A model generated the notes under the pieces. That model made no database searches, was not told the origin of the DNA, and saw only the letters and a program-made list of their open reading frames with translations. Below, in pieces: positions 1 through 5,002 of a stretch of DNA of 9,532 bases; position 1 is the stretch's first letter; every line of letters begins with the position of its first letter. The position numbers were made by a program, and so were the translations under genes. This DNA is from Enterobacteriaceae bacterium UBA2655 (GTDB taxonomy: Bacteria; Pseudomonadota; Gammaproteobacteria; Enterobacterales; Enterobacteriaceae), in the NCBI GenBank assembly GCA_002359495.1, contig DENB01000062.1, positions 145,102-154,633 of the forward strand, written 5' to 3'.

Positions 1-36
1 AAATAACCATAGCTTTTCGTGCTTCAAAAGCTTCAA
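1..36 (-). CDS. Possible divergent gene start (partial, runs off left edge)
   Basis: On the minus strand a strong Shine-Dalgarno sequence, GGGAGG (complement of 47-52), lies 10 nt before a TTG codon at 36-34. The frame then stays open for 12 codons to the window edge, reading MKLLKHEKLWLF if TTG is the start. The layout closely resembles the SD-plus-TTG start of the gene at 5003. The segment is too short to identify a product. An open frame of this length could be chance, so the call rests mainly on the ribosome binding site and on the divergent layout with the plus-strand gene at 201. Confidence 0.3.
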   Translation of the reverse strand, partial: MKLLKHEKLWLF

Positions 37-95
37 TCGTTCTTTTCCTCCCGCCCGTTTTTCGGACGTGCCCAATGAAAGGCAGACATTTTTGG

Positions 96-124
96 TTGCT
101 TTTCGGGACTTTTATTCGTATAAT
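96..124 (+). promoter_or_regulatory. Predicted sigma-A-type promoter for the carboxypeptidase-like gene
   Basis: A perfect TATAAT at 119-124 is preceded, with a 17-nt spacer, by TTGCTT at 96-101, which matches the TTGACA consensus at three of six bases. Transcription would begin near 131, leaving a leader of about 70 nt before the ATG at 201. This also argues that the upstream in-frame ATG at 75 is not used, because it would lie ahead of the transcript start. Confidence 0.55.
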
Positions 125-127
125 GAT

Positions 128-149
128 GGATGCATGGTTCCCTGCATCC
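128..149 (+). repeat. Inverted repeat at the predicted transcription start
   Basis: GGATGCA (128-134) and TGCATCC (143-149) are perfect 7-bp inverted arms around an 8-nt centre. The repeat begins 3 nt after the TATAAT box and spans the expected start site, where it could act as a repressor operator or as a hairpin at the 5' end of the mRNA. No regulator is encoded nearby, so the role is inferred from position only. Confidence 0.5.
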
Positions 150-200
150 CATTTCATAACTCTATTATTGACAATATATCATATATTTGCGGAGATGCCT

Positions 201-1751
201 ATGAAAAAGTTTAAGTTTTTCTCCATTTTTCTTGTTCTCGCGCTTCTGACGGCGAGTCTTTCAGTCCTTCCGGCACAGGCGCTGGACAAGCCCGCGGTCC
301 AGTCCGCGAGCGTTGCGCTCATTGACGCCGCAACCGGAAACATCCTGTTCTCCCAGAACGCGGACGCAAAGGTCTACCCCGCCGCCGCCGCGCAGACCAT
401 GACGGCGCTTTTGGCCGTGGAAGCAATCGAGACCGGTAAGGCCGCTTTGTCGGATGCCGTTACCCTCACCTCAGACGGTCTCGGCGCGGCGGCGGCGGAC
501 GACGGAAAGGCCGTCACCTTCTCCACCGGCGAAACGGCGACGTTTGAAAAACTCCTTTATTGCGCAATGCTCTCCTCATCGACAGATGCATGCGCCGCCA
601 TCGCCCAGCACGTCAGCGGCGGTACCTCCGCCTTCGTCGCTGCCATGAACGCCCGCGCAAAGGATCTCGGCTGCACGGGAACGAATTTCACGAATGCCGG
701 CGGCAGTCAGGACCCGAACCAGTGCACAACCGCGGCGGATCTCGCGAAGATCGCCAAGGAGGCCGCCTCCCACGCGCTGCTCATGCAAATTTGCGGCACG
801 ACGACGCGCACCGTCCCCGCGACGAACGCCTCCGACGAGCGCCAGCTCTCAAACGGGAACGGCCTCGTCGATCAGGACCTCGCAAAATATGGCCGCTACT
901 ACTACCAGTACGCCGCCGGCATAAAAACGGGCGTCTCCTCCGAGGCAGGGTACTGCCTCGTCTCCTCCGCCTCCAAAAACGGCGTGAAGCTCATCTGCGT
1001 CATTCTGGGCGGCAAGGCCATCCCCGAAAACGGAGACACGGCCTACAAAAACTATACCGATACCACGGCGCTTTACGGCTGGGCGTTTGAAAATTATGAA
1101 TACCGCGAGGTCATCAAGATGACCGAAAACGTGAAGGACGTCCCCGTCAAAATGGGCCGCGATGCCGGCACGGTCGCGGTGCATCCGGAGGCTTCCGTAA
1201 AGGTACTCGTGCCGAAGGATGAGGACATTTCCGATTTTAAGACAAAAATCACGATCTACAGCGAGCAGGAGGGCAAAGACCCGCTCATCGCCCCGGTCGA
1301 GGCAGGCTCTGTCCTGGGCGAGATTATTGCCGAGCGGGACGGCGCGGCCTACGGCTCGGCGAAGCTTCTCGCCTCGAACTCGGTCGATCTGAGCTATACG
1401 CAGTATCTTCGCGCACGCATGGTCAAAACGCTTTTGACGCCGGGTGCTTTCCTCTTTTTTGGTATCGTTGCCTTTCTAATCATCTGGTATTGCAAAATCG
1501 TCTCAAACTATCAGAAGCGCCGCAAAGCGGAGGCTTATTACGAGCCATCGCTGGAGCCTCGGCCAAAAAAGGCCCCGCAGCGCCAGCCCGCGATGGCCGT
1601 TAAAGGCGCGCCGGAGGACGAGTTTTCGGAGGACGCGCTGGAGGATACGCCGCCCGTTTCCGAACAAACGACCCCGGAGAGCCGGAAACGAGCCGAGGAA
1701 CAGGCCGAGCATGACTATTTCGCCGAGTTTTTCGGCAAATCGGACAAATAA
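201..1751 (+). CDS. D-alanyl-D-alanine carboxypeptidase (DacF/PBP5 family) homologue, probably catalytically inactive
   Basis: The 516-residue protein has the full layout of PBP5-type carboxypeptidases, which trim the terminal D-Ala of peptidoglycan stem peptides outside the membrane. A signal peptide covers residues 1-27 (likely cleavage after AQA). A peptidase S11 domain follows to about 305, then the PBP5 C-terminal beta domain (about 308-393), a transmembrane helix (about 414-431) and a charged cytoplasmic tail. The third motif, KTG, is intact at 242-244 within IKTGVSSEAGYCLV. The expected SxxK is AAAQ at 62-65, so nucleophile Ser and general-base Lys are both missing, and the SxN motif is SST at 126-128. 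The fold is probably kept while D-Ala release is lost; a binding or regulatory role is inference. The ATG at 201 was chosen because GGAG at 191-194 precedes it and the signal peptide begins there; an in-frame ATG lies at 195. A longer frame opens at 75, upstream of the predicted transcript start. Confidence 0.85.
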   Translation: MKKFKFFSIFLVLALLTASLSVLPAQALDKPAVQSASVALIDAATGNILFSQNADAKVYPAAAAQTMTALLAVEAIETGKAALSDAVTLTSDGLGAAAADDGKAVTFSTGETATFEKLLYCAMLSSSTDACAAIAQHVSGGTSAFVAAMNARAKDLGCTGTNFTNAGGSQDPNQCTTAADLAKIAKEAASHALLMQICGTTTRTVPATNASDERQLSNGNGLVDQDLAKYGRYYYQYAAGIKTGVSSEAGYCLVSSASKNGVKLICVILGGKAIPENGDTAYKNYTDTTALYGWAFENYEYREVIKMTENVKDVPVKMGRDAGTVAVHPEASVKVLVPKDEDISDFKTKITIYSEQEGKDPLIAPVEAGSVLGEIIAERDGAAYGSAKLLASNSVDLSYTQYLRARMVKTLLTPGAFLFFGIVAFLIIWYCKIVSNYQKRRKAEAYYEPSLEPRPKKAPQRQPAMAVKGAPEDEFSEDALEDTPPVSEQTTPESRKRAEEQAEHDYFAEFFGKSDK

Positions 1752-1758
1752 ATAAAGG

Positions 1759-1775
1759 CGTCCGCGAACCGGACG
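1759..1775 (+). other. Intergenic hairpin between the carboxypeptidase homologue and proC
   Basis: CGTCCG (1759-1764) and CGGACG (1770-1775) form a perfect 6-bp stem with a 5-nt loop, extendable by two G-U pairs. No T-run follows, so it does not look like an intrinsic terminator. It may be an mRNA stability or processing element, or simply chance in GC-rich DNA. The two genes are only 50 nt apart and could still be cotranscribed. Confidence 0.3.
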
Positions 1776-1801
1776 TTCCGCTTATAAAGGAGTTTTTCGC
1801 A

Positions 1802-2611
1802 ATGGAAAAAACATTTGCGTTCATTGGGGCCGGCAACATGGGCGGCGCGATCGTTGAAGCGGTCTGCCGCGCAGTGGACCCCAAGGCCGTAGCCGTCTAC
1901 GACATGGATATTGAAAAGGTCAAAGCGCTCGCTGAAAAAACCGGCTGCACGGCGGCTTCGGACGTATTGAAGGCTGTTGCAGGCGCCCGTTACGTCTTTC
2001 TCTGCGTGAAGCCGAAAATCGAAAAGCTCGCCGTCGCCGAGATCGCCCCCGCCCTCAAGGGGGACAAGGTCATTGTCTCCATCGCCGCCGGGACGACCAT
2101 TGAAAGCATCCGCGCAATGCTCAGTGAAAACGGCGTTTCGCTGCCCGTCGTGCGTCTCATGCCGAACACGCCGGTGGCGGTCGGAAAGGGTCTCATTCTC
2201 ATGGCGAAGGCCCCGGATGTATCGGATGCAGACATTTCGGCACTCCGCGAAGCCCTCGCCCCCGGCGGCATGGTCGAGCCGGTGGACGAGAGTCTTATCG
2301 ACGCGGCGACCCCTGTTTTTAGCTGTTCCCCCGCCTATGTCTACATGTTCATCGAAGCGCTCGCGGACGGCGGCGTCATGGCGGGTCTCCCGCGCGACAA
2401 GGCGCAGCTCTTTGCAGCTCAGGCCGTTTTAGGCTCCGCTTCCATGGTGCTCGAAACAGGGAAGCACCCGGGCGAACTCAAGGACGCGGTCTGTTCCCCC
2501 GGCGGCTCGACGATCGTCGGCGTCGAAGCGCTTGAAAAAGCCGGCTTCCGGGGCGCTGTCGCCTCGGCCGTGTACGAGGCTTATGTCAAGACGGCTTCGC
2601 TCGGAACATAA
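1802..2611 (+). CDS. proC: Pyrroline-5-carboxylate reductase
   Basis: This cytoplasmic enzyme reduces 1-pyrroline-5-carboxylate to L-proline with NAD(P)H, the last step of proline synthesis. Its 269 residues are the normal family length. The N-terminal Rossmann nucleotide-binding loop is FIGAGNMGGA (residues 7-16). The family signature RLMPNTPVAVGKG lies at 118-130. The all-helical C-terminal domain holds SPAYVYMFIEALADGG (176-191) and the substrate-site SPGGSTIVG segment (232-240), where the residue before the Ser is Cys231 rather than the common Thr. The start is well supported by AAAGGAG at 1786-1792, 9 nt before the ATG. No glutamate kinase or glutamyl phosphate reductase gene (proB, proA) is adjacent, so the pathway's earlier steps must be encoded elsewhere or proC draws on ornithine-derived substrate. 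Confidence 0.96.
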   Translation: MEKTFAFIGAGNMGGAIVEAVCRAVDPKAVAVYDMDIEKVKALAEKTGCTAASDVLKAVAGARYVFLCVKPKIEKLAVAEIAPALKGDKVIVSIAAGTTIESIRAMLSENGVSLPVVRLMPNTPVAVGKGLILMAKAPDVSDADISALREALAPGGMVEPVDESLIDAATPVFSCSPAYVYMFIEALADGGVMAGLPRDKAQLFAAQAVLGSASMVLETGKHPGELKDAVCSPGGSTIVGVEALEKAGFRGAVASAVYEAYVKTASLGT

Positions 2612-2625
2612 AACGGAGGTTTTTT

Positions 2626-3150
2626 ATGTACGACGAACAGAAGTGGAAAAAAGCCGCCGCCTTTCACGGCCACGAATGCCCCGGTCTCGCCATCGGCTTT
2701 AAGGCGGTCGAAGCGGCGCTTTCGCATCGTCCGGCGAACTCCGCCACGGACGAGGAGATCGTCTGCGTCACTGAAAACGACACCTGCGCCGCCGACGCCG
2801 TGCAGTCCCTTCTGGGCTGCACCTTCGGCAAGGGCAATCTGATTTACAAACCCCTCGGCAAAATGGCGTTCAGCTTTTATTTCCGCGAGAGTGGCGAGGC
2901 CGTCCGCGTCTATTTTAAAGGCGGAAGCAGCCAAAATCTCGACCGCGCGGCCTACATGGACTTTCTCCTGAACGCCCCGGCAGACGAACTTTTCACCTTT
3001 ACAGCACCCTCGTTTCCGCTCCCGGAAAAGGCCCGGCACTTCGCGTCCGTCGCCTGCGCGGCCTGCGGGGAAAAGGCGCGCGAGGACAAGCTGCGTCTTA
3101 GGGACGGAAAGCCTTACTGTCTCGCCTGCTTCGATGAATATGACCGCTGA
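2626..3150 (+). CDS. FmdE-family protein with C-terminal zinc ribbon
   Basis: The 174-residue protein belongs to the family named after subunit E of molybdenum formylmethanofuran dehydrogenase, which is widespread in anaerobes that lack that enzyme. The N-terminal signature FHGHECPGLAIGFK spans residues 13-26. A second cysteine-containing segment, ENDTCAADAVQSLLGCTFGKGN, spans 50-71. Cys18, Cys54 and Cys65 are plausible metal or cofactor ligands. The C-terminus holds a four-cysteine ribbon, CAAC at 144-147 and CLAC at 165-168, expected to bind zinc. GGAGGT at 2615-2620 lies 5 nt before the ATG. The gene is 14 nt after proC and overlaps the next gene by 17 nt. No molybdopterin, tungsten or formylmethanofuran genes are present, so the biochemical role is unknown. 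A redox- or metal-related accessory role is only inference. Confidence 0.85.
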   Translation: MYDEQKWKKAAAFHGHECPGLAIGFKAVEAALSHRPANSATDEEIVCVTENDTCAADAVQSLLGCTFGKGNLIYKPLGKMAFSFYFRESGEAVRVYFKGGSSQNLDRAAYMDFLLNAPADELFTFTAPSFPLPEKARHFASVACAACGEKAREDKLRLRDGKPYCLACFDEYDR

Positions 3151-3904
3151 AAAAGCGCGCGGCTTCGACGAGCTCTGGCCCGGCGGTCCGCGCTTTTTAC
3201 AGGCGGAGGAGGGCTTCAAGCTTTCAACGGACTCTGTCCTGCTTGCGGATTTTACGCACGCCGGGAAAAGCACACGCTATCTCGACCTTGGCTGCGGCGC
3301 GGGCGTTTTGTTGATCCTGCTCGCCGCCAAAGCGCCGGAAGCCGTGCTCACTGGAGTTGAAATACAGCCTGCTTTCGCCGCGCTTTCCCGCGAAAATCTC
3401 AAGGAAAACGGCTATAATTCTCGCGCCAAAGTCATCGGCGGCGACCTCAGATGCCTGCGTGAACTTGTTCCCGCCGAAAGCTTCGACCTTGTCGTCTCCA
3501 ACCCGCCCTACTTTGCCGCCGGCACGGGCTATTCGGCCCCCAACGCCCCCCGCGCCGCGGCGCGGGAGGAGCGGAGCTGTACGCTTTCGGAGCTTTGCAC
3601 CGCCGCAAAATGGGCGCTGCGCTGGGGCGGGCGCTTCGCCGTTGTCCACCGCCCCGAGCGTCTGAGCGAGCTTTTTTGCGCGATGACGGAAGCCAGCATC
3701 GAGCCAAAACGCCTGCGCGAGGTCGTGTCGTCGCCTGGAAAAGCACCCAGCCTCGTTCTCGTCGAGGGACGGCGCGGCGGCGGAAAGGGTCTTTCTATTG
3801 AAGCGCCGCTCATTTTGACGGACAGCGCCGGCGCGGAAACGGACGAAGTCCAAAAAATCTACAGGCGGGGTGTTTATGCCCCGAAGGAAGGAACCCCAAC
3901 ATGA
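3134..3904 (+). CDS. TrmN6-like tRNA1(Val) adenine-37 N6-methyltransferase
   Basis: This is a class I SAM-dependent methyltransferase of the YfiC/TrmN6 (Bacillus YabB) family, which in characterised members methylates N6 of A37 in tRNA1(Val). Motif I, LDLGCGAG, lies at residues 50-57, the acidic motif II residue is Glu76, and the N6-adenine signature NPPYF is at 123-127. The N-terminal segment EEGFKLSTDSVLLADF (25-40) is typical of this family and helps separate it from other NPPY methyltransferases. The ATG at 3134 overlaps the previous gene by 17 nt and has no Shine-Dalgarno sequence. A second in-frame ATG at 3140 would give an 11-nt overlap. Either start implies translational coupling. The stop overlaps the rsmI start by 4 nt (ATGA). 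In B. subtilis a yazA gene sits between the equivalents of these two genes; it is absent here. Confidence 0.88.
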   Translation: MNMTAEKARGFDELWPGGPRFLQAEEGFKLSTDSVLLADFTHAGKSTRYLDLGCGAGVLLILLAAKAPEAVLTGVEIQPAFAALSRENLKENGYNSRAKVIGGDLRCLRELVPAESFDLVVSNPPYFAAGTGYSAPNAPRAAAREERSCTLSELCTAAKWALRWGGRFAVVHRPERLSELFCAMTEASIEPKRLREVVSSPGKAPSLVLVEGRRGGGKGLSIEAPLILTDSAGAETDEVQKIYRRGVYAPKEGTPT

Positions 3905-4740
3905 GCGGAACCTTATATCTGGTTGCGACCCCCATCGGCAATCTGAACGACGTGTCGCCACGCGCAGTCGAAATTCTAGGTAGCGCCGACTTCATCGCGG
4001 CAGAGGACACGCGCGTCACCTTAAAGCTTCTCAACCACTTCGGCATCAAAAAGCCGCTCATCAGCTATTTTGAGCACAACCGCGCGTTGAGCGGTGAAAA
4101 GATCGTCCAGCGGCTTCTAAACGGCGAAAACGTCGCTTTGGTTTCGGATGCGGGTCTGCCCGCCATCAGCGACCCGGGGCAGGACCTTGTAAAGCTCTGC
4201 GCAGCTGAAAACATCACGGTCTCCTGCATCCCCGGCCCCTGCGCCGTCGTGACCGCGCTCGCCATGAGCGGGCAGGACACCCAGCGCTTCGCCTTTGAGG
4301 GCTTTCTGAGCACCGCCGGAAAGCCGCGCGCCGAGCGTCTCGACTCTCTGCGCGACGAGGTGCGGACAATGGTCTTTTACGAGGCCCCGCACAAGCTCGT
4401 GCAAACGCTGGGCGATCTGAAAGCCACTTTTGGCGGGAATCGTTCGTTGAGCCTCTGCCGTGAGCTTACGAAAATCCACGAGGAGGTCATCCGCACGACG
4501 ATCGACGGCGCGCTGGCGCTTTATGAAATCATTCCTCCAAAAGGCGAATACGTCCTCGTCGTCGCCGGAAAGCCCGAAAGCGAGCTTCCGGAGCTAACGC
4601 TCGACGAGGCCCTTTCGCGCGTGGACGCCTACCGTACCGAGGGCAAAAGTCTCAAGCAGGCGTCAAAGCTTGCCGCCGAGGACACCGGCTTTTCCAAAAA
4701 CGCGCTTTATTCCGCCGCGCTTGAGCGGGATAAGGCTTGA
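3901..4740 (+). CDS. rsmI: 16S rRNA (cytidine(1402)-2'-O)-methyltransferase
   Basis: RsmI transfers a methyl group from SAM to the 2'-OH of C1402 in the decoding centre of the 30S subunit, where together with RsmH it tunes start-codon selection and fidelity. The 279-residue protein is full length and has the tetrapyrrole-methylase fold. The signature LYLVATPIGNLNDVSPRA (5-22) includes the P-loop-like start, followed by AAEDTR (33-38), SDAGLPAISDPG (82-93), PGPCAVVTALAMSG (111-124), YEAPHKL (160-166) and CRELTKIHEE (186-195). A small C-terminal helical domain follows from about 235. AAGGAAGGA at 3884-3892 provides the ribosome binding site, and the ATGA overlap with the preceding methyltransferase couples the two. 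Both products modify RNA of the decoding apparatus, which fits a shared transcript. Confidence 0.96.
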   Translation: MSGTLYLVATPIGNLNDVSPRAVEILGSADFIAAEDTRVTLKLLNHFGIKKPLISYFEHNRALSGEKIVQRLLNGENVALVSDAGLPAISDPGQDLVKLCAAENITVSCIPGPCAVVTALAMSGQDTQRFAFEGFLSTAGKPRAERLDSLRDEVRTMVFYEAPHKLVQTLGDLKATFGGNRSLSLCRELTKIHEEVIRTTIDGALALYEIIPPKGEYVLVVAGKPESELPELTLDEALSRVDAYRTEGKSLKQASKLAAEDTGFSKNALYSAALERDKA

Positions 4741-4765
4741 TTGCATTCCTTTATTTCCCTATTTT
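4727..4765 (+). terminator. Weak, bulged candidate terminator after rsmI
   Basis: GGGATAAGG (4727-4735, inside the end of rsmI) can pair imperfectly with CCTTTATTTCCC (4748-4759), giving about nine pairs with two bulges, followed by TATTTT. The stem is AT-rich and bulged, so it would be a poor intrinsic terminator. No better candidate is seen between rsmI and the next promoter. Confidence 0.2.
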
Positions 4766-4775
4766 ATAATATAAA
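4763..4775 (+). repeat. AT-only palindrome in the rsmI downstream gap
   Basis: TTTATA and TATAAA are perfect arms around a single central A. The centre is too short for a hairpin, so if functional it would be a protein-binding site. It overlaps a TATAAT at 4765-4770, which has TTGCAT (4741-4746) 18 nt upstream, a weak possible additional promoter. In an AT-rich patch such a palindrome may also be chance. Confidence 0.25.
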
Positions 4776-4853
4776 CTCACATAATCGCCCTATATTTGTT
4801 CTGCAATCTTTACCTTTTCGGGCGCACCACCGTTGAAAGCCGCTTACTGCCCG

Positions 4854-4882
4854 TTGACCTCCACGAAACGGGAGCGTATAAT
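4854..4882 (+). promoter_or_regulatory. Strong sigma-A-type promoter for the GGDEF/EAL gene and hflX
   Basis: TTGACC (4854-4859) matches the -35 consensus at five of six bases and is separated by exactly 17 nt from a perfect TATAAT (4877-4882). Transcription should begin near 4889, giving a leader of about 114 nt before the TTG start at 5003. The rest of the 262-nt gap (4741-5002) holds no credible small ORF. Confidence 0.75.
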
Positions 4883-4899
4883 GAAATAGCTTTAAACGG

Positions 4900-4966
4900 A
4901 TGAATTTTTATTCATATCGGTTGCCGCGTTTTCAACCCGTTACGAACGCGCGGCGTCTGTTTTCTT
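4900..4966 (+). promoter_or_regulatory. Structured 5' leader with hairpins and a T-rich tail (possible attenuator)
   Basis: Three elements are visible. ATGAAT (4900-4905) and ATTCAT (4910-4915) form a perfect stem with a TTTT loop. GGTTG (4919-4923) can pair with CAACC (4933-4937). CGCGTT (4925-4930) can instead pair with AACGCG (4945-4950). The last two overlap and cannot form together. The second is followed after a few bases by a T-rich stretch, TGTTTTCTT (4958-4966), so it could end transcription while the other would prevent it. I see none of the conserved core of the c-di-GMP-I or -II riboswitches. This is a structural suggestion only. Confidence 0.3.
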
Positions 4967-5002
4967 ACATTTTCTTACTCTGACGACGGGAGGAAAAAAG
5001 CG

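Noticed and set aside
168..187. TTGACA at 168-173 with TATATT at 182-187 as a promoter
   Set aside because: The spacer is only 8 nt, far below the usual 16-18, and no -10 box lies at the correct distance because the ribosome binding site occupies it.
75..200. Start of the carboxypeptidase homologue at the ATG at 75
   Set aside because: It would add 42 residues ahead of a normal signal peptide, lacks a good ribosome binding site, and lies upstream of the predicted transcription start.
381..395. GCC-repeat tract as a sequencing error explaining the missing SxxK
   Set aside because: The reading frame and all flanking conserved residues are intact, so an indel is unlikely; two separate substitution errors at exactly the catalytic codons, with a third change in SxN, would be needed.
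560..1090. Plus-strand 176-aa open frame inside the carboxypeptidase homologue
   Set aside because: Arg/His-rich out-of-frame reading of a gene whose own frame has strong family similarity throughout.
2581..3961. Long minus-strand open frames (230 aa at 2581-3273 and 245 aa at 3224-3961) antisense to the FmdE-family and methyltransferase genes
   Set aside because: They lie opposite genes with clear family motifs, show no recognisable domains and have low-complexity Arg/Ala-rich composition typical of antisense frames in GC-rich DNA.
4889..5002. Cyclic-di-GMP riboswitch in the leader of the GGDEF/EAL gene
   Set aside because: I looked for the conserved core segments of the GEMM-type and type II aptamers and did not see them; a covariance-model search would be the decisive test.
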